Below are positions 1 to 9,873 of a stretch of 64,000 nt of DNA, piece after piece. The notes under the pieces were generated by a model. That model saw nothing but the letters and a program-made list of their open reading frames with translations, was not told where the DNA came from and searched no databases. The position numbers were made by a program, and so were the translations under genes. The stretch spans positions 39,886 through 103,885 of the forward strand of contig MHXZ01000070.1 in the NCBI GenBank assembly GCA_001825665.1, given 5' to 3'. The first letter of the stretch is position 1, and each line of letters starts with the position of its first letter. The DNA is from Planctomycetes bacterium GWF2_41_51. GTDB lineage: Bacteria; Planctomycetota; Phycisphaerae; Sedimentisphaerales; UBA12454.

Positions 1-84
1 CGGTTGGCATAGTGAGCTTTCAACCTTTTCTCATTTTCCCAACTTTTAAAATTATCTGACTTCGGTTGGGGGGTGATGAATTAT

Positions 85-1165
85 TTACTTTTTCGGATCA
101 TATACATGGTCGCTTATCAGCATCGTCCACAAGTGGCCTGACAACTTTCGAGCCATTGCCGTGATCGCTTTTTGGGCAATGCCGCCGCAATTTTTCAACA
201 GCCGGTAATAAATCTTCTTTGCTTGAATATCAACGGCAATCCATCGCCAGGAAGCCTGAATCAAATTACTTCGGAGCCTCGCATTGGATGCTTTATTGAC
301 CGAACCGTAAGTAGAACGTTCTCCGCTTTGTTTGATTTTGGGACACAGCCCGAGATATTTATAAACCTCACGAGTGCTGTTGAAATTGCGATAATGAAAC
401 AACTCGGTTGCAAATTGGCAGGCGACAACAATACCAACGCCCGGATGTGTCTTCAAAAGTGCAATTCGTTGAGCAAGTAAACCTTTATCGAGATGCTCGG
501 CCAGCAACTTATCGAGTTCTTTGACTCGCAGCGTATAATAATCCGAGATCATAGAGCAATTCATCAAGCGATAAACGTAGTGTAGCTGATGTTTTTACTT
601 GTCTTAATGCCGCAATGCCCAAACGACTCCAGTGATCCAATCCGACAGGTTCAGATATATCATGCATTGTTAAAAATGATTTTATCTGTGTCTTGACACG
701 TGAAAGATTTCGCACCTGTCGATAACGCATTCTGAAAAGCTGTCGATCCGCCTCTTGTCTGAGTGTCGGTATCTGAACAGCTTTTAATAGGTCTTTGGCG
801 GCATATTGAGCCAGTTTGCGACTGTCAAGTTTATCAGTTTTATCTTCTTGTCCGCAAGGTCTTGGAATTCTTGATGTGGCGACAACTGCGACAGGGATAG
901 CTTGTTTGTTCAGATGCCTTGCCAGCCCATAACCGGTTGGACCAGTCTCGTAAACGACCTGCTGTAGAGCCGGTGTTAATGGTAGAAGTTTTTGCCTCAA
1001 ATTTTCTTTGTTTGAAGGCATAACAAAATCAATCGCCGGCGCGTCATTTAAATAAAACGCGACATGATAAGACTTTTTATGTACATCGACGCCGACGTAC
1101 AGCTTGTCATCTGCGGTTAATTTAACGTTCTTGTAAAATGTATTAACTTTTGTTAGGGTACTCAT
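85..1165 (-). pseudogene. IS110-family transposase, frameshifted
   Basis: Transposase of the IS110 (DEDD, RuvC-like plus catalytic serine) family, in two frames. The N-terminal part (1165 down to about 567) carries the RuvC-like residues: VGVDVHK near the start, YETGPTGYG, and TDKLDSRKLA. The C-terminal part (567 down to 85) carries the HPGVG helix-hairpin and the G-L-C-P-K-x-x-Q-S-G serine motif of the second domain. The first frame runs off into unrelated residues after SLDELL (near 570), whereas the other frame continues in register with NCSMISDYYTLRVKELD, so a single indel separates them. IS110 elements do not normally use programmed frameshifting, so I read this as inactivated. The ATG at 1165 has an AAGGAT ribosome binding site. 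IS110 elements have non-coding ends that encode a bridge RNA; I cannot delimit these here because the other end may lie outside the window. Confidence 0.85.
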
Positions 1166-1237
1166 TGGCCATCCTTTCCATAATGTAAGAAAAATCGTTT
1201 CAATACATTATAAGGACTTGTTGATGGCCTTCATATT

Positions 1238-1345
1238 ATCTAAAAATGCGACTTGTCACTGCGAGCGAAGCGAAACAATTTCGTTTTTAATGCAAAAATA
1301 GAGATTGCTTCGTCGTAAGACTCCTCGCAATGACCTTTTTAGATA
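1238..1345. repeat. REP/MITE-like imperfect palindrome
   Basis: The arm TATCTAAAAATGCGACTTG then TCACTGCGAGCGAAGC (1238 onward) is mirrored by AGATTGCTTCG and CTCGCAATGACCTTTTTAGATA (about 1302-1344). This gives a roughly 105-base imperfect hairpin with outer arms TATCTAAAAA/TTTTTAGATA. The 'CATTGCGAGnnGAAGCAATCTC' type of repeat is seen scattered in many bacterial genomes. It lies between the broken transposase and the next gene. Confidence 0.6.
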
Positions 1346-1355
1346 CCCTTTAGTA

Positions 1356-4307
1356 TTACTCGGAAAGCAGTGAACGGAACGACTGGATATTTTGTGTCCA
1401 ACCGTATTTATGGGGTGTCAGATAATAGTCTCCACTTTTCCATTCCTGTCCCGCTTTAATATTCACATAATGCGAAAACATCAACCGTAGTTCCAATGTT
1501 TTTTCCAACAGGTGCATCATGATGATATCATTCGGATCTTTCTGTAATTTTTTCGAGAAGACAGCAAAGCCACCACCCTTTTCGCTACTTAGATCCATCC
1601 ATGGAATAATGGTATTACAAGGATACTGCACAAAGTTGTTTCTTACCGCATAGAAATTGTCATCAGCTAAAGGATGCATCAAAACAAAAGGTTTAGAGAT
1701 ATTTGGCGTACTGTTGATATCAGCGGTCGTGTGGAAGCCCAATTGTGATGCATTTAATGGAACTACGCCGAAAAAATCGGGAAAAATCACTTGTCGTATT
1801 GTATTTTCAGATTGGTTATTAATTTGGCAAGTCATTATTATTGACTTATCATCCTTAGCTACTTTTAAAGTTACCGTTGCAGATATCTTGCCGGGGACAG
1901 GAAAAAAAGACCTGCTGGAAGTAAGTTCCCCCCAGTAAAGTGTAATACTATCTTCGTTTTTAGTAATTTTTACATCTTTCGAAAAGTGTGGAGCCACACG
2001 CAATGGTTCGAATTTTTCGATTGGATACGCCAAGTCGAATATACAGGCCTGTTTACGATCAGCACTTATAAATGTTCCCACTTCAGGAGAAGACATGCTC
2101 AGAATACCGCCGGTTTGCGAATCGAAGACCATATTGATATTATTCAAGGTGATCTGGACATTCGTCGGCGGAGCAACAGTTTTTTCGGCAGCCATTAGGC
2201 TGGAATTTTTTATTATTTCATACAAAACAATATCTGAGCTTTTTAATACGCCGGTTTCGAGATTGATGTCTGGTTTTTCAGCCTTAATCACATCAATAAC
2301 ATTTCCATCTCCATTGTACTTTTTGACGGTATATACACCGTCTTTCCCAATCCACGGAGATACATCACATTGCAATTGAATATTTTGTTCGTTAGGTTTA
2401 TTAAGAACAAAAATAAGCACGGATTCAGGAAGAACATAGGCACTTATATTAGCATTTTTACAAGCATTGGTTAGTATGCAATCAGCTATACCGGTACCAT
2501 CTATAAAATATTCCAAAAATTGTTTCCGTAATTTGCTGCATTGCTTAAGTGCACCACTTAGTTCAGGATGATTCACAATATAATCTGTTCCGTCCGGACC
2601 ATCTAATTTGCTGGTCCAGACATTCACAAATATATTATTGATGCAACAGTATTTTGTAATGTCAGCGGAGGCGTTTATATTCCAGTTAAATCGCATGTAC
2701 GGCCGTAAGATGTTGACAACCGGACGAAGGTCGAGATTGGCCACCCAGTAATGTGACCAGTTCCATGTATAATCAAGGTACTCACAGTCAAGCTCGAGAT
2801 TGTAATGTTCTTCACCACAAAGTGTTGAGTTGGGATCAAATTGTTTTGCCGTCTCACGAACCTTCTGTATTAATTCAAGCAGATGATTATCTTCAGTGGA
2901 ATCGAAAACATCCCATCCAATGGAAAGCCCTTTCTCGGAGATTGCAGCACAACTTTCGAGGACTTCACGTCGCCATAGTTCGTTAGTCCTTGGAACCATT
3001 ACCCCCTGTAGCCCTCGCGCATAAGGCGGTCGAAACATGGGGACTAATTCGGGGTGATAGGTCCAGTTATCTGTATCGTTTAGGACAAATTTCACTCCAT
3101 ATTTATGGGCAGTTTTTTTAACAGCTAAGCCAAATGAAATAAAACCGGAAATATCGACGCCCATCTCCCTGCACTTTTTTACGGCATCAAAAAACTCCTG
3201 TTCTGTGCCGATGATAGCAAATGGTTTGGGGATAGGTAGCTCGAAAGCTGGTGCCCATGACCATAAGACCATTTCTCTCAATCCATGAGCCTTGCTTTCC
3301 TGAGCTAACTTCGGTAAATCATCGGCTTTCCATGTAGCATCCTGACGGTCATAAGGCTGGTTCTGATTCATCCATAAGCTTCGGAAGCCAATATCTTCTG
3401 CTATGTGTTTTGGTAGTTGCCACCGCTGCTTAACGTTTTTCCGTATCCATTTGCGATATGGAATAACTCCATTAGCCCATCCATATTTATGTGGGGTCAG
3501 GACATATTCACAACTTTGCCAGCATCCACCAGGTGCAACTTCAACACTATGTACACAACTTAACTGTAATTTACCTGTGGATGAGGATAATACTTGTCGA
3601 AGTTTGGCACGGGGTTCCCATCCCCATCTTTTGGGAAAAATGCTAATTCCCCTCTTAAGACTTCCAATATCAAACCAGCGTAATCCCATCGAGGAATCTG
3701 AAGGGACTAATCCGCCGGTTCTATATTCAACAGGTGTATCGGGTGTGAGCTGCAAAAATGGTTTGGATGTTAATGTAGATGTTGTAAGCTGCATCTCATT
3801 TCTGTCGTCAAAAGCGATGATGCCTTTAAAATCAGGAAACAATACCTGCTTTATGGTTTTTTTGGATTGATTTTCGATTTGGCACTGCATTATTATAGAA
3901 TTATCTTCCGGAGAGGTTTTGAATATTACAGTTGTGCTAATCGGACTGTCAATTTCATCCGATTTTTCATTAGCGAGATTACGCCATTGTATTTTTACGC
4001 CGCTTTCGATTTGAGTTATTTGTGCTTTTCCTGAGAATTTTGGCAGCAGTTCAACGGTTTGTCCATTTTCAGCAGCATAGCTTATTCCGATTATGCCTGC
4101 ATTTTCAGCATCGGCAATAAGGATGTCGCCTGTTTCAGGATAAGACAACTTTATGATATTCCCATTTTGCGGGTCAAAAGATATATTTAACCCATTCAGC
4201 GTTACTGCCGTTAATTCCTGCGTACTAACATTGGCATTGTCTTGTCCGCATGCTAGGAAAGTACAATAAACTGAAACAAAAACCATCAAATATACTATTT
4301 TATACAT
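1356..4307 (-). CDS. secreted DUF6259-like glycoside hydrolase with duplicated beta-sandwich
   Basis: Predicted extracytoplasmic glycan hydrolase of 983 residues. An N-terminal signal sequence ends around ...CTFLACGQ; the C could be a lipobox, but the -3 residue is F, so lipidation is uncertain. A beta-sandwich domain (about 30-290) leads through LTPHKYGW into a (beta/alpha)8-like domain (about 300-590). That domain has acidic motifs GWDVFDSTED and CGEEHYNLELD that could hold the catalytic acids, followed by a small beta domain (to about 690). The C-terminal 280 residues (from about 705) repeat the first beta-sandwich: NGLNISFDPQNGNI versus NNINMVFDSQTGGI, and both copies end in LTPHKYGW. The repeat stops exactly where the first copy enters the barrel. 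Family assignment is by overall architecture; substrate is unknown. An AGGAG site lies 10 bases upstream of the ATG. It is the last gene of a minus-strand series of secreted hydrolases. Confidence 0.7.
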   Translation of the reverse strand: MYKIVYLMVFVSVYCTFLACGQDNANVSTQELTAVTLNGLNISFDPQNGNIIKLSYPETGDILIADAENAGIIGISYAAENGQTVELLPKFSGKAQITQIESGVKIQWRNLANEKSDEIDSPISTTVIFKTSPEDNSIIMQCQIENQSKKTIKQVLFPDFKGIIAFDDRNEMQLTTSTLTSKPFLQLTPDTPVEYRTGGLVPSDSSMGLRWFDIGSLKRGISIFPKRWGWEPRAKLRQVLSSSTGKLQLSCVHSVEVAPGGCWQSCEYVLTPHKYGWANGVIPYRKWIRKNVKQRWQLPKHIAEDIGFRSLWMNQNQPYDRQDATWKADDLPKLAQESKAHGLREMVLWSWAPAFELPIPKPFAIIGTEQEFFDAVKKCREMGVDISGFISFGLAVKKTAHKYGVKFVLNDTDNWTYHPELVPMFRPPYARGLQGVMVPRTNELWRREVLESCAAISEKGLSIGWDVFDSTEDNHLLELIQKVRETAKQFDPNSTLCGEEHYNLELDCEYLDYTWNWSHYWVANLDLRPVVNILRPYMRFNWNINASADITKYCCINNIFVNVWTSKLDGPDGTDYIVNHPELSGALKQCSKLRKQFLEYFIDGTGIADCILTNACKNANISAYVLPESVLIFVLNKPNEQNIQLQCDVSPWIGKDGVYTVKKYNGDGNVIDVIKAEKPDINLETGVLKSSDIVLYEIIKNSSLMAAEKTVAPPTNVQITLNNINMVFDSQTGGILSMSSPEVGTFISADRKQACIFDLAYPIEKFEPLRVAPHFSKDVKITKNEDSITLYWGELTSSRSFFPVPGKISATVTLKVAKDDKSIIMTCQINNQSENTIRQVIFPDFFGVVPLNASQLGFHTTADINSTPNISKPFVLMHPLADDNFYAVRNNFVQYPCNTIIPWMDLSSEKGGGFAVFSKKLQKDPNDIIMMHLLEKTLELRLMFSHYVNIKAGQEWKSGDYYLTPHKYGWTQNIQSFRSLLSE

Positions 4308-4626
4308 TTTTAGTTTTCTCCTAACAAAGTATTTAATTTATTTAGGCATATTTGAAGTATTCGACTTACTTTGTGTTAAAATCCGGCACATTAAAATTCT
4401 GTGTCCCTTGTTTGCCTCCGGTATATACCAGCACTTTTCCGGACAGCGTCAATATTGGTGAATGGAATAGCTTTGAAAGCATAATTAATAGCTTCCATTG
4501 TTGTACCCTTATAACAATGAGAAAGTGTATCTAATGCTCGTTGCTGTGAAACCATTTACCACATGCCTACCCCGGTGTAGCCAGAAACAATCATTTTATT
4601 TTTCAATAAGCAGTTATTGATACCTT
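4308..4626. other. intergenic region, possible decayed coding remnant
   Basis: A 319-base gap between two hydrolase genes. The minus strand has short open stretches in two frames (about 4375-4520) with protein-like composition but no start codon, no ribosome binding site and a stop or frame change. I see no intact gene, hairpin or recognisable promoter; it may be the residue of a lost gene. Confidence 0.3.
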
Positions 4627-7059
4627 TTATTGTTGATTTGCAACGCTATCACAAATAAATACAACAAATGAACCTTTACCGAAAACACTGAGACATGGCC
4701 CGCCTTTGGATATCCGAAAATCAAAAGGCATGCTTTTGCCAAACTTATCTCGTACTTTAATCATTTCCTTTTTCACATAATCGTTGAAACGCAAAACGGC
4801 CTTGCCGTAACCCGACATATGATATTCAATCCCTTTGGTAACAGATTTTAAAGTACATAATTCAAATGGTGTGTACTTTAGAACCGGACCCGCCTTTGGG
4901 CCATTAAGTAAAATTACGTTATGATTACCTTCCTTCATCAGGGCAGTAGGAATTTTCAAAGTATGTGGAACAGGTTTGCCGTCAAAAACAATACCGATGG
5001 ATTCAGGTGATGATTGTTTATCGCCATTGCCATCTTTGCCCTCTGTGCTGATTGCAAAAACGGCCTTTCGAAACTCCAATCCATTTACATGTTTAATATA
5101 GGCAGAAGGCATTATACATAAACCATTAAAATCAAGCGATGTGATGAAAGACACAACTGCCGCCATATAGGCACCACTAGTCCATGGATAAGGAAGGTGT
5201 ATCTGGGCATCTGTGCGCTCACATAACGCTCCCTTCATATAATACAGAGCATCCATATTATTTTGAGTGTTCCAAGATACCTTATTGACAGCCTTATGAA
5301 TTTTGTCCAATAGAAAGTACCCTTTATCACATTCTCCAGCGGCAACGTATTGATGGGCAACTTGAGCAATATTCGGCGCAAAATATAAATTTTTTCCCTC
5401 ACCTCCGAATGTGTTATAAACTCGGTTCAATATGTAATCAAGCGTCTGAAAAGACTTTTGTGGATCCGGTGACATTGGGAAAAAAGTAAGGTTAAAGATC
5501 GTACTCATACTGCCGTCATACCATTTACAACTATAATCCAAATCTAATTCCTCGGTTCGGCCGTTCGCTAATTGAAGGACAGCCCAAATGTAATGTCCCT
5601 TCTGTGGCTTCCATAGATATTTGTCTATTGCTACGGCGAGATTTTCAGCAAAAAACAGGTGCTTGGCACATTGATCGGTTTTCCCTAAAGCCTCAGCCAT
5701 TTCAGCCAACATTAGATGTACTGCGTACATAATATTATTCTGGCCTATGCTCGAATATGTCACAGGGCCGCAAGGGTCTTCGGGCCATGTTTCTGCCCAA
5801 AATCTTTCCGACTCTTTTGTTCGTATAACCGGGGACTCCACAACATAGAGATCCATATAAAGCTGTTTTTCAGGATCAAATGAATTTTCCCGCAAAAAAT
5901 CACATGCGCTGTTTAAAACCGAATACCATTGACCCAAATGCTTTTGGTCGGCATTCAGTTTCCATTGGGCATAAACTGCCAGTGTGGCAAAAAAAGCACC
6001 ATCCGATTCACACTTGAACTCCTGACCACGCGGAAACGTTTGAAAAGTCAACCACTCTATCCCGTTATCAATAACCGGTACAGGATTGTTCATCACATAG
6101 GGTGTCCATCGAGCCAGTGGCCGACCATTCCCGCTTAAAGCCGTCCAAATCGTCGAAACACCTGAATCACGCACCCAGAAGTTCAAATATTCGTCCAAGG
6201 CCGCATAAGAACCGCCGAACGGATATGACATTGAAAGATAACCTCGCTTGGCCATCGTGAAGTTTTTTACCAGCATCGCGTCGCCTTCTATTTGAACAGG
6301 TCGCGTTAGTGTCTCTATCCATTTCTTTGTTGATTTCACAACGCTTTTTATATCTGAAAGGGAACTGGCAACTTTTGCCAATTCATCAAGCGATTGAGCC
6401 CAGCAAATTGAAACTCCATCCGCCATCACACTGTTACCATCACCCACATTAACGTCTTGATTATAAAAAACCAAACCGCAATAAACAGTTGCGCCATTAT
6501 ATTCACTTTTTGCTATCCAGTATTTTTTGTTAAATTCCAACTTATTTCGATCAAAATGAATTCGCACCGGCTCCGGTTCAGCAATAATGGTAATTGCAGG
6601 CCGATCAAGAACATATACCTTGATCATCCCATTCTGATAATGATATGAGAGTTCGAACGGATCATACTCAATTGTATTTAAACCTGTATTATATTTCAGA
6701 TGTTCAGCCTGTGATCGTTTTTCTTCCGGCCATCCGGTTTCAATCGTAAGCCAGCCAAAAGGTTCTTGTAGTGAATTCCAACTATGAAACTTGTGGTCAA
6801 GCGATGAGGGGCGTGGCACGATTCCCAGAGCAATGCTAAGAATATCCTCTTGGCGAACACGCAGTCGTGCACCGTATGGACTCGATAGTCGCGTTTCCGT
6901 TGGTTTGTCCACGAAATTTTTATTCAACAAAGAGGATGAAGCTTGGATAGTTGATAATATTGGGATTTTCAACGGCGCTCCACATACAACTTGAGTTGTG
7001 GCAAAAACACAAATTGTTACCGTTAAGTAATTTAGCTTTAAAAGAAAGTTAAGTTTCAT
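4627..7059 (-). CDS. secreted six-hairpin ((alpha/alpha)6) glycosidase-like protein
   Basis: 810 residues with a clear signal peptide (KLNFLLKLNYLTVTICVFATTQVVCG). An N-terminal beta region (to about 280) is followed by a helical domain (about 285-670) with the style of (alpha/alpha)6-barrel enzymes of the GH15/GH63/GH78 type. Features include NFWVRDSGVSTIWTAL, a WAETWPEDPCGP segment, the helix pair NNIMYAVHLMLAEMAEALG, YLWKPQKGHYIWAV, and LPYPWTSGAYMAAVVSF near the end. Acidic residues in DYSCKWYDGS and AETWPED are candidates for catalysis. A C-terminal beta domain follows (about 680-810). The family cannot be fixed by eye. The ATG at 7059 has AAGGA upstream. It shares strand and theme with the adjoining hydrolases and probably trims side chains of the same glycan. 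Confidence 0.6.
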   Translation of the reverse strand: MKLNFLLKLNYLTVTICVFATTQVVCGAPLKIPILSTIQASSSLLNKNFVDKPTETRLSSPYGARLRVRQEDILSIALGIVPRPSSLDHKFHSWNSLQEPFGWLTIETGWPEEKRSQAEHLKYNTGLNTIEYDPFELSYHYQNGMIKVYVLDRPAITIIAEPEPVRIHFDRNKLEFNKKYWIAKSEYNGATVYCGLVFYNQDVNVGDGNSVMADGVSICWAQSLDELAKVASSLSDIKSVVKSTKKWIETLTRPVQIEGDAMLVKNFTMAKRGYLSMSYPFGGSYAALDEYLNFWVRDSGVSTIWTALSGNGRPLARWTPYVMNNPVPVIDNGIEWLTFQTFPRGQEFKCESDGAFFATLAVYAQWKLNADQKHLGQWYSVLNSACDFLRENSFDPEKQLYMDLYVVESPVIRTKESERFWAETWPEDPCGPVTYSSIGQNNIMYAVHLMLAEMAEALGKTDQCAKHLFFAENLAVAIDKYLWKPQKGHYIWAVLQLANGRTEELDLDYSCKWYDGSMSTIFNLTFFPMSPDPQKSFQTLDYILNRVYNTFGGEGKNLYFAPNIAQVAHQYVAAGECDKGYFLLDKIHKAVNKVSWNTQNNMDALYYMKGALCERTDAQIHLPYPWTSGAYMAAVVSFITSLDFNGLCIMPSAYIKHVNGLEFRKAVFAISTEGKDGNGDKQSSPESIGIVFDGKPVPHTLKIPTALMKEGNHNVILLNGPKAGPVLKYTPFELCTLKSVTKGIEYHMSGYGKAVLRFNDYVKKEMIKVRDKFGKSMPFDFRISKGGPCLSVFGKGSFVVFICDSVANQQ

Positions 7060-7369
7060 ATTATGCTATCCTTGATTTTCGCGTTTCTGGACGATTATCT
7101 GATGTTCCTGAACCAATGACCGAGATGCAGCTCCTTCGACCTTTTATCGCGATAATAGTCCGATTTACCTGAATTAATTATGTAAACAATATTATAAACC
7201 AAAATCAAAAAGTATAATTTGTTTTAATTTTTTTTGAGTCATACACAACCAATAACAGTCTCCCGATCCATCGCTTATTTACATAAGCCTCTGTCAGCAC
7301 ATTAGACTATATATTTTGACATTGAAACCTTTACCACAGATTTCCAAATTTTTATAAACCGCAGCAAAA
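7060..7369. other. intergenic region, nothing recognised
   Basis: A 310-base AT-rich gap between the end of the GH89-like gene and the start of the six-hairpin enzyme. I see no gene, no strong hairpin and no clear promoter. It probably holds the upstream control region of the 7059 gene. Confidence 0.4.
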
Positions 7370-9811
7370 TTATTTTTGCGGAACATTAAAATTGGGCACA
7401 GAAACAGCGTCATCTTTCTTCTCTTGGCTGTTTTTTTCAGTTGTCGCTGTCGATTGGTCAAGCGACATAGCCAGTTTATAGCCATCAACAATTGCTTGAA
7501 CCGTTGTGCCTTCGTAAACACGGTCTTTCGGGAATTTACCAAAGTTGCTTCTCCAGTTATTGTCCACATCGGTTATTTGTTGTGCGATATCACCCCGATT
7601 TAAAGTATTTACGCTTTTTTCCATTCGCTGACGCATTTCATCGAAATAGCTTTTCATTCGAGGTTTATAATGATAAACCATCTGCTCGAAATTATCTGTT
7701 GAAGCGTAATTATCATTGATGGAGTGCTGACACATCATCCGAGTCGCCAGAGGATTAGTGCCGGGTACACTTCTAAAAGCTCTTATCATTTCAAAATAGG
7801 AATAATCCGGACGAGTTGAAAGTATTTGTTCTATTGCATCAAGGCATTGCATCGCTTTGTTTGCATTTGCTTCAAAATCGGGCTTGTCTCCTTTTTTGAA
7901 CGCCTCAAAGGTAAGAATTGTAAAGTAGTTTGACTGCAATCCTAAAAGGGCTTTGGTATAAATTAACATATCGTTTTCATAGAGCTTGTTTTCATTTTGA
8001 CCGGTTTTCTCGTTGAGTGCAATCGTAACAGCATCTTTGAGAAGTGTGATCTGATTCGGCAGTTTCGGCTTCACGCTTTCGGCGCCGACCATCACATCAT
8101 CAAATGGAGGCGAAACATCCGGCCACCATCGTATCCCCATTGTCTGATAGTACATATTATTCATGTTTCCTGAATCAGAATATACGGCCTGGATTATTTT
8201 CTGGGTGCAACTAAGCATGTTAGGCAGTGACTTTCGGCCATACCGCGTCAAACAATATTTTTTAATAAATTCCCCATAATCGACTTCTTTGGTGTTCCAG
8301 GATAGTTCTGTAACCATTTGACGAAGCAGAAGATTATGACCATGTGATTCACCCATATTGAATATACCAATCAGGTTTTTTGCCTCCGGTGTTTTAGCGA
8401 CTGTTGTTATGGCATTGTTCAAATTTTCGAGATTGCCGAACAACTGGTCGTCCCCCTGATTGCCATGCAAAAGACCCCATAACCATTTTTTACCATAGAA
8501 ATAGCCGGTTTTTTCGTATTGAGAGCTAAAGTTTGCTGCCATATCCCAAATTATTGTGTCGTCAGGCATCGATTCGATATATTTTCGCCGTCTTTCTTCT
8601 GTCCACATCTTCATCGGATTGGCGGTAAAATCCCATACATCAATGAACTGTCGAGCCTGTGGGTCAAATGAGTGTATAATTTTTCTGGAAGTCATTATAT
8701 TATCTAATTTTACCTGTACAGCCTGATTGGGATCTTCCGCACCGGCAGATTCCATATAAGGCGTACAATGCCATAAATGGTCTGTTCCGTAAAGATTTAT
8801 AATTTCTTTTATGAACCCTGTACCGTATTTTTTAGCTTCTTCTGATGTGGGTACGAGAAAATCTCCTTCATAGTTAACAGACCCAATATAAGGCAGGTCG
8901 GGATGTTTAACTCTGAACTGTTTTGGTACCTGTCCGATGTCGGAAATACGATATATTATTTTTATGCCCCTTTTGCGGGCATAACTGAACCAGTCCTGAA
9001 GCCATTTTGTTCTGTACTCAGGCGGATAGTCCCAACTCTGCGGCCAGCCGGCGGCATAGTTTTCTTCAGGTACGAGATTATAATCGTACACTTTTTTGGC
9101 AACCAGTCCGCTGGTGTCCGGATAGGCCGACATAAGCCAAAGAGTTTGGTTGTTTTTCTTCTTTGATAACCATGATACAAAAGATTCCATTTCATCAAGT
9201 CTTGCAAATCTCGCAAAGTATTTATTTAATCCCCAGTTCCATGAGGTATTACCGTAATAATAAGCCCTGTCGCTGAATTGGGGTTTGGTTTTTCGGGAAA
9301 CATTACAAAAAACGATAGAACTTTGTGACGGGACATACTCTCCATCCGCAAAGAAACCAACATCACAGAAGTTTTCGAGATAATCGTAAACACTATATAA
9401 AGTTGATACTCCCGTATTGCCGGCCAGCACGAGATAATTTTTTTGATCGTGCTTAACAGACTGTATGATAAAACCTTCCTGGCCTAAATCAGTCATATCA
9501 ACAGTCAGAAGTTTTTTATTTATCAACTCATTTACAACAGGATTTTTATCCGGGCCGCCGATGAGTGTGATATTTTTCGAATCAAAATCCTGTCGAGATG
9601 CAGCCAAAACAGAGATTCGACTACGACTCATTTTATAAAAATAATCATGAAGCTCTGCAGCAGCATAATTATATCTCCAAGAGTCGTTGGAGTCTGTACA
9701 TTGATTCGTATCAGGTTTTAATACGACTATTTCACGGATATTGGCCCGGTCGACCTGCGCGTTAACTGAAGTTATAAACATACATAAAAACACCAAAATG
9801 AAATTTTTCAT
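7370..9811 (-). CDS. GH89-like (alpha-N-acetylglucosaminidase-type) secreted enzyme
   Basis: 813 residues with signal peptide (KNFILVFLCMFITSVNAQ). Domains: an N-terminal alpha/beta carbohydrate-enzyme domain (about 25-170, VVLKPDTNQ...AAAELHDYFYKMS), a TIM-barrel-like middle, and a helical C-terminus. It resembles GH89 (NAGLU-type) at several points: YYYGNTSWNWGLNKYFARFARLDEM after the N-domain, WLWGLLHGNQGDDQLFGNLENLN in the place of the family's W-C-M-L-H-N-x-G-G segment, and NLIGIFNMGESHGHNLLLRQMVTELSW in place of the family's G-x-x-P-E-G-x-x-x-N-x-x-x-Y-x-L-x-x-E segment. The changes are substantial, so activity may differ from classical alpha-N-acetylglucosaminidase; a GH115/GH67-like enzyme is the main alternative. 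The C-terminus has an odd basic/acidic tail (EKKDDAVSVPNFN). The start is supported by an AGAAGGAG site. Confidence 0.6.
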   Translation of the reverse strand: MKNFILVFLCMFITSVNAQVDRANIREIVVLKPDTNQCTDSNDSWRYNYAAAELHDYFYKMSRSRISVLAASRQDFDSKNITLIGGPDKNPVVNELINKKLLTVDMTDLGQEGFIIQSVKHDQKNYLVLAGNTGVSTLYSVYDYLENFCDVGFFADGEYVPSQSSIVFCNVSRKTKPQFSDRAYYYGNTSWNWGLNKYFARFARLDEMESFVSWLSKKKNNQTLWLMSAYPDTSGLVAKKVYDYNLVPEENYAAGWPQSWDYPPEYRTKWLQDWFSYARKRGIKIIYRISDIGQVPKQFRVKHPDLPYIGSVNYEGDFLVPTSEEAKKYGTGFIKEIINLYGTDHLWHCTPYMESAGAEDPNQAVQVKLDNIMTSRKIIHSFDPQARQFIDVWDFTANPMKMWTEERRRKYIESMPDDTIIWDMAANFSSQYEKTGYFYGKKWLWGLLHGNQGDDQLFGNLENLNNAITTVAKTPEAKNLIGIFNMGESHGHNLLLRQMVTELSWNTKEVDYGEFIKKYCLTRYGRKSLPNMLSCTQKIIQAVYSDSGNMNNMYYQTMGIRWWPDVSPPFDDVMVGAESVKPKLPNQITLLKDAVTIALNEKTGQNENKLYENDMLIYTKALLGLQSNYFTILTFEAFKKGDKPDFEANANKAMQCLDAIEQILSTRPDYSYFEMIRAFRSVPGTNPLATRMMCQHSINDNYASTDNFEQMVYHYKPRMKSYFDEMRQRMEKSVNTLNRGDIAQQITDVDNNWRSNFGKFPKDRVYEGTTVQAIVDGYKLAMSLDQSTATTEKNSQEKKDDAVSVPNFNVPQK

Positions 9812-9873
9812 AAATACTCCTTCTAGTAATAGTTTTGTTGGTTTTAAGCGACATAGCCGTAAGTTGTTACAAC

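Noticed and set aside
4352..4534. 60-codon plus-strand ORF in the gap between two hydrolases
   Set aside because: No upstream site, no recognisable protein features, and the neighbours on both sides are transcribed from the minus strand.
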